Of a stretch of 64,000 bases of DNA, positions 55,315-63,962 are shown piece after piece. The notes below the pieces were generated by a model. It was not told where the DNA came from. It saw only the letters and a list, made by a program, of their open reading frames with translations, and did not search any database. The stretch lies in the NCBI RefSeq assembly GCF_002904335.1, contig NZ_PPHF01000037.1, forward strand, positions 62,001-126,000, read 5' to 3'. The translations under genes and the position numbers were made by a program. Origin of the DNA: Amycolatopsis sp. CA-126428. Lineage in GTDB: Bacteria > Actinomycetota > Actinomycetes > Mycobacteriales > Pseudonocardiaceae. Positions within the stretch are counted from its first letter, which is position 1. The number at the start of each line of letters is the position of its first letter.

Positions 55315-56328
55315 ATGGAGGCCGTGGTGTCCGACCGTCCGGAGTGGACAGAACTGCCCGACCTCGCCTCCCGCCGCTTCGGCGGGACGGTGATGTGGGC
55401 GACCGACGAGCTGTTCGCCGAGAAGGAGAACCTCGTCAACCCGTGGGTGCCGGCGCACCGCGCGGAGACGTTCGGGCCGAAGGGCCAGGTCTACGACGGC
55501 TGGGAGACCCGCCGCCACCGCGAACCGGGCGACGACCAGGCCATCGTGCGGCTCGGCACGGCCGGCACGATCACCGGCGTCATCGTCGACACGGCGTTCT
55601 TCAAGGGCAACTACCCGCCGTTCGTCTCGGTCGAGGCGACGTCGCTCCCGGGCTACCCGTCGGCGGCGGAGGTGGCCACGGCCGATTGGGACCCGCTGGT
55701 CGACCACGCCCCGGCGGCCGGGCACACGGAGAACTTCTACGCGGTCAACGGTTCGCGGCGCTACACGCACGTGCGGCTGACGCAGCACCCGGACGGCGGC
55801 GTGGCGCGCCTGCGCGTGCACGGCGCGCCGATCCCGGACCCGGCGCTGCTCGACCTGGACGCGCTCGACCTGGCGGCGCTGGAGAACGGCGCGCTCGTCA
55901 CGGGCTGCAGCAACCGGTTCTATTCGTCGCCGAACAACATCCTCTCGCCGGGCCTGGCGGCCCACCAGGCGGAGGGCTGGGAGACGGCCCGCCGCCGCGA
56001 CTCCGGCAACGACTGGGTGACGCTGCGGCTGGCCGGCGCCGGGATCGTCCGCTTCGCGGAGCTGGACACGAGCAACCTGAAGGGCAACGCGCCGGGCTGG
56101 GCCTCGGTCAGCGGCCGCGACACGTACGGCGAGTGGGTGCCGTTGCTGCCGAAGACGCGCTTGCAGCCGGACACCCGCCACCGGTTCGCGCTGCCGGACG
56201 CCCCCGAGGTGACGGAGGCCCGGTTGGACATCTACCCGGACGGCGGCCTGGCCCGCTTGCGGCTCTTCGGCCGGCTCACGGAAGCGGGCCGCACGAACCT
56301 CAAGGCGAGGTACGCGAAGACGCGCTAG
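55315..56328 (+). CDS. alc: Allantoicase
   Basis: 337 residues made of two similar jelly-roll halves. The first has GQVYDGWETRRHREPGDD and VDTAFFKGNYP; the second repeats the pattern with AEGWETARRRDSGND and LDTSNLKGNAP. This internal duplication is diagnostic of allantoicase, which splits allantoate to ureidoglycolate and urea. It is coupled to allB. The stop overlaps a small convergent gene by 4 bp. No ureidoglycolate lyase follows. Confidence 0.96.
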   Translation: MEAVVSDRPEWTELPDLASRRFGGTVMWATDELFAEKENLVNPWVPAHRAETFGPKGQVYDGWETRRHREPGDDQAIVRLGTAGTITGVIVDTAFFKGNYPPFVSVEATSLPGYPSAAEVATADWDPLVDHAPAAGHTENFYAVNGSRRYTHVRLTQHPDGGVARLRVHGAPIPDPALLDLDALDLAALENGALVTGCSNRFYSSPNNILSPGLAAHQAEGWETARRRDSGNDWVTLRLAGAGIVRFAELDTSNLKGNAPGWASVSGRDTYGEWVPLLPKTRLQPDTRHRFALPDAPEVTEARLDIYPDGGLARLRLFGRLTEAGRTNLKARYAKTR

Positions 56329-56498
56329 TTCGCGCCGGGCCGGTTGAGGTAGGCGGAGGCGAGCGACAGGACGCAGGCGCAGCCGACGATCGCGCTCACC
56401 CACCACGGCAGGCCGACCACGACGCTCCAGGCGAAGCCCGCCGCCGCGAGGACGGCGACGAGGATGTTCCGGAACTGCAGCGGGGTCGGCTTGGCCAT
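56325..56498 (-). CDS. 57-residue two-span membrane protein
   Basis: ATG 56498 is preceded by GAGAGG about 9 nt upstream, and the TAG at 56325-56327 lies inside the allantoicase stop region on the other strand. The product has helices at about 10-30 and 33-49 and a hydrophilic C-terminus LNRPGAN. No family recognised. The 148 bp on its 5' side (56499-56646) hold nothing I can assign. Confidence 0.6.
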   Translation of the reverse strand: MAKPTPLQFRNILVAVLAAAGFAWSVVVGLPWWVSAIVGCACVLSLASAYLNRPGAN

Positions 56499-56646
56499 GC
56501 CGCCAGCCTCTCACGGCCGGGAATCGGACCGCTGTTGGCTCCCCGGCGCAGGGCAGCGTGCGTGCGGCTCGGCTCCCCGGGGCGCACCCGCTGCGCTTCG
56601 GGGTTCGGTGTGCTCGCCAGGCGCGAGCGGCCAAGTTCCCGGCGCG

Positions 56647-57396
56647 TCAGACCTCCGCGCGCTCTCCGGGTTCCAGCAGCACCAGCCGGTCGGCCAGCCC
56701 CGCGGCCTCGAACTCCTTCCGCAGCACGTCCGGGCCCTCGCTGAAGTGCTGCCAACCCCGGAAGTGCAGCGGGACGACTTTCGCCGCGTCGAGCACCTTC
56801 GCCGCTTCGGCCGCGGCGGCGCTGGTCAGCGTCAGGGGAGCGCCGTCGAAGAACTTCGTCCGGGCGGCGCCGGCGAAGAGCACCGCGATGTCGACGCGGA
56901 ACCGCGCGGCGATCTCCCGCACGAGGTCGACGGAGGCGTTGTCCCCGCTGACGTACACGGTCGGGAGGCCGTCGCCGGTCAGGACGAAGCCGGTGACGTC
57001 GCCCGTGAGCCGCGAAGCGCCTTCGGGGCCGTGCAGTGCCGGGACGGCGGTGACGGTCAACGGCCCGACACGCGTTTCTTCCCACGGCGCCAGGCCCTTC
57101 GCCGTCCCGCCGAGCCGGGCGGCGCCGGCGGGCGTGATCAGCGTCAGCGGCACCGTCGCGAGATAGGCGCGGCCGCGGTCGTCGAGGTTGTTGGGGTGCT
57201 GGTCGTGGGACAGCAGGACGGCGTCCACCACGCCGATCGCGTCTTCGGACAGCACCGAGTCCTCGGTCTTGACCAGCACGCGCTCGCCGACGGGGTGGTC
57301 GCCGGGCGCGTCGAAGGTCGGGTCGGTGAGCAGCCGGACGCCGCCCAGTTCCAGGAGGGCGGTCGGGCCGCCGGAGAACGTGATCCCCAAGGTCAT
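56647..57396 (-). CDS. Metallo-beta-lactamase-fold hydrolase (UlaG-like)
   Basis: 249 residues. The metal-binding motif appears as LSHDQHPNNLDD (about 63-74), followed by PALHGPEG, VYVSGDNAS and a late VPLHFRGWQHF. This variant HDQHxxNLD is found in UlaG/L-ascorbate-lactonase-like hydrolases of unknown substrate. ATG 57396 has no strong ribosome site. It lies 43 bp after the CoA-binding protein gene on the same strand. Confidence 0.83.
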   Translation of the reverse strand: MTLGITFSGGPTALLELGGVRLLTDPTFDAPGDHPVGERVLVKTEDSVLSEDAIGVVDAVLLSHDQHPNNLDDRGRAYLATVPLTLITPAGAARLGGTAKGLAPWEETRVGPLTVTAVPALHGPEGASRLTGDVTGFVLTGDGLPTVYVSGDNASVDLVREIAARFRVDIAVLFAGAARTKFFDGAPLTLTSAAAAEAAKVLDAAKVVPLHFRGWQHFSEGPDVLRKEFEAAGLADRLVLLEPGERAEV

Positions 57397-57439
57397 ACCC
57401 GGGCCAACCCCGGGAACGCCCGTTCTCTTCCCGTGGCGG

Positions 57440-57925
57440 CTACGGCGCCGACGGCCGCCGCGAGCTGATCACGCCCGTGTTGAACCCGGCCAGGTGCAGA
57501 CCGCCCGCGAAGCGCGCGTGCTCGATCTTCACGCACCGGTTCATCACCACGTCCAGCCCGGCTTCGCGCGCCCGCTCGGCCACCGGCTCGTGCCACAACC
57601 CGAGTTGCAGCCACAGCGTCCGCGCGCCGGCGTCGATCACTTCCTCGGCGACCTGGGGCAGGTCGTCGTGCTTGCGGAACACGCTGACCAGGTCGAGTTC
57701 GCCCGGGACGTCTTTAAGCGACGCGTACACCGGCTTCCCGAACAGCGTGTCCACGCGCGGGTTGACGAAGTTGACCTCGTACCGCGTCGACGAGAGCAGG
57801 TACGTCGCCACGAAGTAGCTGGGCCGCGCCGGGTTGGCCGACGCGCCGACCAGCGTCACCGACTTCGTCCGGTCGAGGATCGCGCGCCGCTCGACGGCTC
57901 CGACCTGGTGGCCGCTGGGCGTCAT
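57440..57925 (-). CDS. CoA-binding domain protein (YccU-like)
   Basis: 161 residues forming a single Rossmann-type CoA-binding domain: VTLVGASANPARPSYFVATYLL (about 23-44), VNPRVDTLFGKPVYASLKDVPG and WLQLGLWHEP (about 108). Function of the family is unknown, though it often neighbours homocysteine/methionine genes. ATG 57925 overlaps the sulfhydrylase stop by 4 bp, so the two are coupled. Confidence 0.88.
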   Translation of the reverse strand: MTPSGHQVGAVERRAILDRTKSVTLVGASANPARPSYFVATYLLSSTRYEVNFVNPRVDTLFGKPVYASLKDVPGELDLVSVFRKHDDLPQVAEEVIDAGARTLWLQLGLWHEPVAERAREAGLDVVMNRCVKIEHARFAGGLHLAGFNTGVISSRRPSAP

Positions 57926-59208
57926 CCGGCCACCGCCTTGCCCAGCGCCTGGTCGAGGTCCCAGAGGATGTCCTCGACGTCTTCGAGGCCGACCGACAGC
58001 CGGATCAGGTCGGGCCCGACGCCCGCGGCCGCGAGCTGCTCCTCCGACAGCTGCGCGTGCGTGGTCGACGCCGGGTGGATGACGAGCGTCCGCGCGTCGC
58101 CCACGTTCGCCAGGTGGGACAGCAGCTCCACCGATTCGACGAACTTCTCGCCGGCCGCGCGGCCGCCGTCGATGCCGAAGGAGAACACCGCGCCCGGCCC
58201 GGCCGGCAGGTACCGGCGAGCCAGCTCGTGGTGCGGGTGCGACGGCAGCCCGGCGTAGGACACCCAGGCCACCCGCGGGTCGGCTTCGAGGTACTCGGCG
58301 ACCGCGCGGGCGTTCGCCACGTGCGCGTCCATCCGCTGCGGGAGCGTCTCGACCCCTTGCAGCAGCAGGAAAGCCGAATGCGGCGACAGGGCCGCGCCGA
58401 TGTCCCGCAGCTGCTCGGCGCGCAGGCGCGTGCAGAACGCGTACTCGCCGAAGTTCTCCCAGTACTTTAGGCCGCCGTAGCTGTCGACGGTCTCGGTCAT
58501 CCGCGGGAACTTCCCGTTGCCCCAGTCGAACTTCCCGGATTCGACGACGATCCCGCCGAGGGTGGTCCCGTGCCCGCCGAGGAACTTCGTCGCCGAGTGC
58601 AGCACGATGTCGGCGCCGTGCTCGATCGGGCGGCACAGGTACGGCGTCGCCAGCGTCGCGTCCACGACGAGCGGGACGTCGTGGGCGTGCGCGAGGTCCG
58701 CCAGCGCGGCGAGGTCGGCGATGCCGCCGCCGGGGTTGCCGATCACCTCGGTGTAGAGCAGCCGCGTCCGGTCGGCGATGGCGGCGGCGTAGTCGTCGAT
58801 GCCGCCGCTGACGAAGGTCGTTTCGACGCCGAAGCGCCGGAGCGTGCCGGTGAGCTGGGTGACGGTCCCGCCGTACAGGCCGCTCGCGGACACGATGTGG
58901 TCGCCGGCCTCGGTGAGCGCGCTGAAGGTGAGGAACTCGGCGGCCTGCCCGCTGGCGGTGGCGACGCCGCCGATGGCCCCTTCGAGGCTGGCGACCCGCT
59001 CTTCGAAGGCGGCCACGGTCGGATTCCCGATCCGGCTGTAGATGTTGCCGTACTTCTGCAGCGCGAACAGGTTCGCGGCATCGGCGGCGTCTTCGAAGAC
59101 GAAGCTCGTGGTCTGGTAGATCGGCACGGCCCGCGCCCCGGTCGCGGGGTCGGGCGTGCCACCCGCGTGCAGGGCGCGGGTGCGGAAGCCCCAGCTGCGT
59201 TCACTCAT
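57922..59208 (-). CDS. metY: O-acetylhomoserine sulfhydrylase
   Basis: 428 residues, a PLP enzyme of the Cys/Met metabolism family. The PLP lysine lies in HSATKFLGGHGTT (about residue 208). The length, QTTSFVF near the start and the insert around WDWGNGKFP-like FDWGNGKFPRMTE mark the O-acetylhomoserine (thiol)-lyase branch rather than cystathionine synthase. It makes homocysteine or methionine precursors from O-acetylhomoserine and sulfide. ATG 59208 is used; ATG 59232 (after GGGGG) is possible. The upstream gap is too short for a SAM riboswitch. Confidence 0.9.
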   Translation of the reverse strand: MSERSWGFRTRALHAGGTPDPATGARAVPIYQTTSFVFEDAADAANLFALQKYGNIYSRIGNPTVAAFEERVASLEGAIGGVATASGQAAEFLTFSALTEAGDHIVSASGLYGGTVTQLTGTLRRFGVETTFVSGGIDDYAAAIADRTRLLYTEVIGNPGGGIADLAALADLAHAHDVPLVVDATLATPYLCRPIEHGADIVLHSATKFLGGHGTTLGGIVVESGKFDWGNGKFPRMTETVDSYGGLKYWENFGEYAFCTRLRAEQLRDIGAALSPHSAFLLLQGVETLPQRMDAHVANARAVAEYLEADPRVAWVSYAGLPSHPHHELARRYLPAGPGAVFSFGIDGGRAAGEKFVESVELLSHLANVGDARTLVIHPASTTHAQLSEEQLAAAGVGPDLIRLSVGLEDVEDILWDLDQALGKAVAG

Positions 59209-59283
59209 CGGAGCCCACGGTAACCGCATCATCCCCCGGATGACACGCGCTCCCGGGGCGTGGACGCGGCTACGCTCCACCCC

Positions 59284-59721
59284 GTGACGGTGCGCTGGAG
59301 CGTGACGATCGACTGCGCGGACCCCCGGGCGCTGGCGAGGTTCTGGTCGGTGGCCCTCGGCTACATCGAACGGCCGCCCCCGCCGGGGTTCGCGAGCTGG
59401 GAAGCCTGGTTCGACCAGCACGGCGTGCCCGAGGCGGAGTGGGACGACGGCGCGTACCTGACCGATCCCGAAGGCGTCCTGCCGAGCCTGAGCTTCCTCA
59501 AGGTGCCCGAAGCGAAGACCGCGAAGAACCGCCTCCACCTGGACGTCCAGGCCGGTGGCGGGCGCGAGGTGCCGTGGGAGACGCGCTGGGAGCGGGTCGT
59601 CGAGGCGGTCGCCCGGCTGACCGCCGCCGGCGCGACCGTCCTGCGCGAGGACAAGCTCGACGGCCGTCCCGATCATTTCGTGCTGGCCGATCCGGAGGGC
59701 AACGAGTTCTGCGTGCTGTGA
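59284..59721 (+). CDS. VOC (glyoxalase/dioxygenase superfamily) protein
   Basis: 145 residues with the paired beta-alpha-beta-beta-beta pattern: VRWSVTIDCADPRALARFWSVALGY at the start and ADPEGNEFCVL at the end. This is the common actinobacterial glyoxalase-like subgroup without known substrate. GTG 59284 is chosen because a TACGCT element ends 7 nt before it, suggesting a leaderless message; GTG 59260 would add 8 residues. Confidence 0.8.
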   Translation: MTVRWSVTIDCADPRALARFWSVALGYIERPPPPGFASWEAWFDQHGVPEAEWDDGAYLTDPEGVLPSLSFLKVPEAKTAKNRLHLDVQAGGGREVPWETRWERVVEAVARLTAAGATVLREDKLDGRPDHFVLADPEGNEFCVL

Positions 59722-59727
59722 ACCGGG

Positions 59728-60546
59728 TCAGCTGCGCCACGGCAGCACCTGCCCGAACCGGATCAGCTCGCCGTAACTCGCCGGGTCCACGTCGGCGAAC
59801 ACCAGGTCCAGCACCGCCCGTGCCGCCTCGTCCGGGGTCTGCGCCCGGCTGAAGTCGCTGAACCACGGCCGGGACGCCCGCGTGTCCACCAGGCCGGGAC
59901 ACACCGCCGCCACCAGGGTGCCGTTCGCGAGGTCGGCGTCCCTCCGCCGAGCCGCCACCGCACGCACTGCCGCGACCTGGGCGACCTTCGACGGCACGTT
60001 GATCCAGTCCGGCCAGCCCGCCGCCCGGGCCGTGCCGTCGTGGATCGCCGTGCGCCAGTCCTCGACCGCCTTCTCGACGTCGTCCAGCGAGACGTCGTCG
60101 AAGCGCGGCCGCAGCGGCTCGGGCAGGTGGCCCAGGGTGCCCAGTGAGCTGGCCACGACGAGCAGCCGCCCGCCCGGGCGCAGCACCGGCGCGAACGACC
60201 GCAGCACCGCGTGGGTGCCGCCGTTCGCGACATCCAGGAACACGTCGGCCTGCTCGGCCTGCGGACGGTCCGGGTCGAGCGGGCCGACGGCGTTCGAAAG
60301 CACGATGTCGACCGGCTCGGCGAAGCGAGCGACGGCGTCCGCGTCGGAGACGTCGAGGACACGCCCTTCGACCCGGCTGCGCGTCGCCGGATCGGCGGCG
60401 ACGCGAGCAGCGGCCGCCGCCACCCGGCCGGCGTCGCGGCCGGTCAGCAGGACGAGGTCTTCGGGAGCGAGGCGGGCGACGAGGCCGCGGACGAGGGCGA
60501 AGCCGAGGCCCTGGTTGGCCCCGGTCACCACGGCGGTGCGTGTCAT
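59728..60546 (-). CDS. Short-chain dehydrogenase/reductase lacking the catalytic tyrosine
   Basis: 272 residues. The nucleotide-binding TGANQGLG motif (about 8-15) and the NAV-type motif LSNAVGPL (about 83) are present, resembling carbonyl reductases. The catalytic serine region VVASSLG is in place, but the expected YxxxK reads NVPSK (about 188-192), so the tyrosine is replaced by asparagine. It may therefore be inactive as a reductase or use another residue. It is divergent from a LysR gene, which probably controls it. Confidence 0.85.
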   Translation of the reverse strand: MTRTAVVTGANQGLGFALVRGLVARLAPEDLVLLTGRDAGRVAAAAARVAADPATRSRVEGRVLDVSDADAVARFAEPVDIVLSNAVGPLDPDRPQAEQADVFLDVANGGTHAVLRSFAPVLRPGGRLLVVASSLGTLGHLPEPLRPRFDDVSLDDVEKAVEDWRTAIHDGTARAAGWPDWINVPSKVAQVAAVRAVAARRRDADLANGTLVAAVCPGLVDTRASRPWFSDFSRAQTPDEAARAVLDLVFADVDPASYGELIRFGQVLPWRS

Positions 60547-60568
60547 ACCGCCACGCTAAAGCGACCGA

Positions 60569-60587
60569 TCTCATGCGAAAAGCGAGA
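60569..60587. promoter_or_regulatory. Candidate LysR-type binding site
   Basis: TCTC-N11-GAGA at 60569-60587 lies in the 61-bp gap between the SDR and LysR genes and has the T-N11-A architecture typical of LysR regulators. The short arms make it tentative. Confidence 0.45.
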
Positions 60588-60607
60588 ATTCGGCAACCCT
60601 GGTATGC

Positions 60608-61525
60608 GTGAACGTCATGGACTTCGGTGACGTCTCCCTGGTGGCCCTGCGCGTGTTCCGCGAGGTCGCCGAGCGCGGCACGCTCACCGCGGCCGCGGCG
60701 GCGCTCGGCTACACGCAGTCCGCGGTGTCGCGGCAAATCGCTTCACTCGAACGGGTGGCGCGGACGCCCGTGCTGGAGCGGCGGCCCGGCGGTGTCCGCC
60801 TCACCACCGCCGGCACCGTGGTGTTGCGCCGGGCGATCGCGGTGCTCGACGAGATCGACGCGGCCGGGCGCGAGCTGGCCGGGCTGCCCGCCGACGCCGG
60901 CACGGTCCGCCTGGGCTGGTTCCCCAGCGCGGGCGCGGTGCTGGTGCCGCGCGCCGTCGCCGAACTGCGGCGCACGCACCCGGCCGTCACCGTGCACACC
61001 CGGGAAGGCACCACCCCGGTCCTCGTCCGGGCGCTGCGTGCGGGCACGGTCGACCTGGCCGTGCTCGGCTCGGTCCCGCCGTTCCGCCCGCCGGACGCCG
61101 AGACGCCGGCGTTGCGCCTGGAGACCCTCGCCGAGCGCAGCCTCCGCCTCGCGGTGCCGGCGGGCCACCCGCTGGCCGGCGCCGGCCCGGTCGACGTCGC
61201 GGACCTGCGCGGGCAGCGCTGGATCGCCGGGCCGTCGGCGGGGGAGGAGACGCTGATGGGCGTGTGGCCGGGGCTGGACGAGCGGCCCGAAATCGCCCAC
61301 ACCGCCCGCGACTGGCTGGCCAAGCTGAGCCTGGTCGCCGCGGGGTGCGGGCTGACGACGCTGCCCGCGTCGCTGGCCAGGGCGGTGCCGCCCGGGGTGC
61401 GGGTGCTGGAGGTGCGCGGCGGCCCCTCGGAGCGGCGGCGGGTCGTGCTGGCGCGGCTGCCGGGTCCGCTCTCCGAACCCGCGGCGCTGCTGGCCGAGGT
61501 CCTGCGCCGAGCCGCCGCCGGATGA
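60608..61525 (+). CDS. LysR-family transcriptional regulator
   Basis: 305 residues. The N-terminal winged helix at about 10-68 reads ALRVFREVAERGTLTAAAAALGYTQSAVSRQIASLE. A type-2 periplasmic-binding effector domain follows from about 95. GTG 60608 lies only 61 bp from the divergent SDR start; ATG 60617 is an alternative. The inducer is unknown. Confidence 0.88.
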   Translation: MNVMDFGDVSLVALRVFREVAERGTLTAAAAALGYTQSAVSRQIASLERVARTPVLERRPGGVRLTTAGTVVLRRAIAVLDEIDAAGRELAGLPADAGTVRLGWFPSAGAVLVPRAVAELRRTHPAVTVHTREGTTPVLVRALRAGTVDLAVLGSVPPFRPPDAETPALRLETLAERSLRLAVPAGHPLAGAGPVDVADLRGQRWIAGPSAGEETLMGVWPGLDERPEIAHTARDWLAKLSLVAAGCGLTTLPASLARAVPPGVRVLEVRGGPSERRRVVLARLPGPLSEPAALLAEVLRRAAAG

Positions 61526-61544
61526 CCGAGATCACTTCCGTTCC

Positions 61545-61571
61545 GGTCACATCCGTCCCCGCCGCGGGGTC
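61545..61571 (+). promoter_or_regulatory. ECF41-type autoregulatory promoter of sigJ
   Basis: GGTCACA (61545-61551), exactly 16 bp, then GGTC (61568-61571). The known ECF41 promoter consensus is TGTCACA-N16-CGTC, so 9 of 11 positions match at the right spacing. It lies 37 bp upstream of GTG 61609. Confidence 0.75.
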
Positions 61572-61608
61572 TACTGCTTACGACGCACAGCGGAAGGAAC
61601 GGCACAAG

Positions 61609-62472
61609 GTGGACACGGTGGACGCGCTGACCGGGCGGTTCGAGCAGGAGCGGCCGCGGCTGCGGGCGGTCGCCTACCGGATGCTGGGTTCGGCGGCCGA
61701 AGCCGACGACGCCGTCCAGGAGGCGTGGCTGCGGTTCCACCGCGCCGGCGCCGGCGAGATCGACAACATCCCCGCGTGGCTGACCACCGTGGTCGCCCGG
61801 GTCTGCCTGTCGCTGCTGCGCACGCGCCGCAACCACCGCGAGGAGCCCCTCGACGGGCAGCCCGAACCGGACGACGACCGCCGCGACCCCGGGCAGGAGG
61901 CGGAGCTGGCCGACACGGTCGGGCTCGCGCTGCTGGTGGTCCTCGACGCGCTGGGCCCGGCCGAGCGCGTCGCGTTCGTGCTGCACGACATGTTCGCGGT
62001 GCCCTTCGACGAGATCGCGCCGGTGATCGGCAAGACCCCGGCCGCCGCCCGGCAGCTCGCGAGCCGCGCCCGGCGCCGGGTCAAGGGCGGGACCACGACG
62101 GACGCGGACCTGCCCCGGCGGCGCAAGGTTGTCGAAGCCTTCCTGGCGGCCTCCCGCGGCGGCGACTTCGAAGCCCTCCTGGCGTTGCTCGACCCGGACG
62201 TGGTGCTGCACGCCGACCGGTTCGCCGGCCCGAGCCCGGCGCCGATCGTGCTGCGCGGCGTCGAAAGCGTGCGCCGCGGCGCGATCCTGGCGTCCGAGCG
62301 GGCTCGCGCCAGCGAACTCGCCCTGGTCGACGGCGCCCCGGGGCTGCTCATGGTGCGCGAAGGGCGGCCGGCCGTGGTGCTGGCGTTCCGCGTCGACGAC
62401 GACCGCATCACGGGCATCGACGTCATCGCCGACCCGGAGCGGCTCGCCGCGCTGGAGCTGGCGGTGCTCTAA
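61609..62472 (+). CDS. sigJ: ECF41-group RNA polymerase sigma factor (SigJ-like)
   Basis: 287 residues. Sigma-2 covers about 8-75 (ERPRLRAVAYRMLGSAAEADDAVQEAWLRF), sigma-4 about 110-165 (LDALGPAERVAFVLHDMFAVPFDEIAPVIGKT) and a SnoaL-like C-terminal domain about 170-287, the regulatory extension of ECF41 factors. I chose GTG 61609, preceded by GGAAGGAA, because the ECF41-type promoter lies at 61545-61571. An ATG at 61522 that overlaps the LysR stop would place the promoter inside the coding sequence. No COE-type target gene adjoins it. Confidence 0.88.
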   Translation: MDTVDALTGRFEQERPRLRAVAYRMLGSAAEADDAVQEAWLRFHRAGAGEIDNIPAWLTTVVARVCLSLLRTRRNHREEPLDGQPEPDDDRRDPGQEAELADTVGLALLVVLDALGPAERVAFVLHDMFAVPFDEIAPVIGKTPAAARQLASRARRRVKGGTTTDADLPRRRKVVEAFLAASRGGDFEALLALLDPDVVLHADRFAGPSPAPIVLRGVESVRRGAILASERARASELALVDGAPGLLMVREGRPAVVLAFRVDDDRITGIDVIADPERLAALELAVL

Positions 62473-63095
62473 CCCAAGGCGGCGCGAAGGCGTGCTTCGC
62501 GCTCTTCGGGCGTCTGACGCGGGCAGCTCACGCACTTCGGGTTGCCGACTTCGTAGATCAGGCAGCACGAAGCACGCCGGACGGCGGGTGTGCGGCCCAC
62601 GCGGACGAACCGCGGCTTCGGCAGGCCCAGGTCGATCGCTTCGACCAGCGGCCCGGCGAGGGCCATCGCGCGCTCCGGATCGGACGTCCACAGCAGCCGG
62701 TTGCCGATCGAGTCGGTGGCGATCGCGCCGAGCGCACGCTCCCGCGCCCCGCTGACGGCGGCGATGGTGGTGATCGCGGTGCCGAGGGCGCCGGTGAAGG
62801 CGGCGCCCAGCTCGGGGAGGCCGCCGTCGAGCGGTCGGGTGGACCGGGCGCCGAGGAACCGCCCGTCGGCGACGAGGTCGAGCTCCATGGCGTCCAGGGA
62901 CGGATCGACCGGCGTCCCGGCCACCAGGCCCTCCACCGCCGGCCCGGCCAGCACCGACGACAGCGAGTACCACCAGATCGTCCCCAGCACCTCCGGCCGC
63001 GCGCAGCCGTACAGCTTCGCCGCGCCGCCGATGCGGGCCCGCACCCACTCGGCGTCCGCGAGCCGGGTCGCGGACGCGGTCCAGTCGGGCTTCAC
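62469..63095 (-). CDS. FhuF-like (2Fe-2S) protein
   Basis: 208 residues. The C-terminus holds a CC-x10-C-x2-C pattern (SCCLIYEVGNPKCVSCPR, about 176-193), the 2Fe-2S ligand set of ferric-siderophore reductase FhuF. The upstream part is helical. It may reduce iron released from siderophores, but no siderophore uptake genes are nearby. GTG 63095 is preceded by AAGGG. It converges with sigJ with a 4-bp overlap. Confidence 0.82.
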   Translation of the reverse strand: MKPDWTASATRLADAEWVRARIGGAAKLYGCARPEVLGTIWWYSLSSVLAGPAVEGLVAGTPVDPSLDAMELDLVADGRFLGARSTRPLDGGLPELGAAFTGALGTAITTIAAVSGARERALGAIATDSIGNRLLWTSDPERAMALAGPLVEAIDLGLPKPRFVRVGRTPAVRRASCCLIYEVGNPKCVSCPRQTPEEREARLRAALG

Positions 63096-63113
63096 CCCTT
63101 CACCCTTCCAGAC

Positions 63114-63962
63114 TCACCGCCGCCGGTACGCCGAGACCGTGAACGACACCGTGACGTGCTGCGGCTCGTGCAGCGCGTCGAGCCGCTCCCGGCGCCCGTC
63201 GCGGTCCAGGTGGAACGCGGCGGGCCCCATCTCGACCGCCTGCCGGACCTGCCGCGGCGTCAGCTCCACCTCACGCCGGACCTCCGTGCGGTCCGTGCGC
63301 GTGAAGTACTCGCCGAGGGTGCCCTCGATGCGTTCCTCCTTGCGCTCGTCGACGGCCAGCACCAGGTCGCCCAGCTCGCGGAGGTGGTCCGGGGCCGGCG
63401 CCGCGACGACCAGCCGACCGTCGGGCCGCAGCACGCGGTGGAACTCCGGCCCGTTGCGCGGCGCGAAGACGTTCAGCACGACCGACGCCACCCCGTCGCC
63501 CACCGGCCACGGCTGCCACAGGTTCCACACCGCCGCGCCCAGCCGCGGGTGGGCCCGCGCCGCCCGTCGCAGCGCGACCGCCGAGACGTCCAGCGCGAGA
63601 CCGAACGCCTTCGACGCCTCCAGCACGCGCGCGAGGTAGTAGCCCGTGCCCGCACCGGCGTCGACGACCAGGCCGCCGGCGCCGGCGCAGACGCGGGCCA
63701 GCTCGTCCGCCAGCGGCGCGTAAGCGCCCGACGCCAGGAAGTCCGCGCGCGCCGCGACCATCGGCGCGGTGTCCGCCGTGCCGGCCGGGATTCGCGCGTG
63801 CAACAGGTTCACGTAACCCTGGCGGGCTAGATCGAAAGAGTGGCGGTTACCGCAACGCAGTGTGCGACCCGCTGGGCCGATCGGGTCACCGCACACCGAA
63901 CACCGCAGTGCCGCGACGACCGGGGGTGGCAGTGGGTCATTCCCGTGGTCGGCCGGTGTCAT
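63114..63962 (-). CDS. 23S rRNA (guanine-N1)-methyltransferase, RlmA family
   Basis: 282 residues. An N-terminal zinc finger (LRCSVCGDPIGP and LRCGNRHSFDLARQGYVNLL, about 20-55) precedes a Rossmann methyltransferase with SAM motif VVDAGAGTGYYL (about 98-109). RlmA(I) methylates G745; actinobacterial RlmA(II)/TlrB-type enzymes methylate G748 and can confer tylosin resistance. Which base is modified cannot be read from the sequence. ATG 63962 is favoured; the frame runs 12 codons further to 63998, and neither start has a clear ribosome site. Confidence 0.88.
   Translation of the reverse strand: MTPADHGNDPLPPPVVAALRCSVCGDPIGPAGRTLRCGNRHSFDLARQGYVNLLHARIPAGTADTAPMVAARADFLASGAYAPLADELARVCAGAGGLVVDAGAGTGYYLARVLEASKAFGLALDVSAVALRRAARAHPRLGAAVWNLWQPWPVGDGVASVVLNVFAPRNGPEFHRVLRPDGRLVVAAPAPDHLRELGDLVLAVDERKEERIEGTLGEYFTRTDRTEVRREVELTPRQVRQAVEMGPAAFHLDRDGRRERLDALHEPQHVTVSFTVSAYRRR

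Noticed and set aside
59209..59283. SAM riboswitch before the O-acetylhomoserine sulfhydrylase gene
   Set aside because: The divergent gap is only about 75 bp and shows no SAM-I or SAM-II core.
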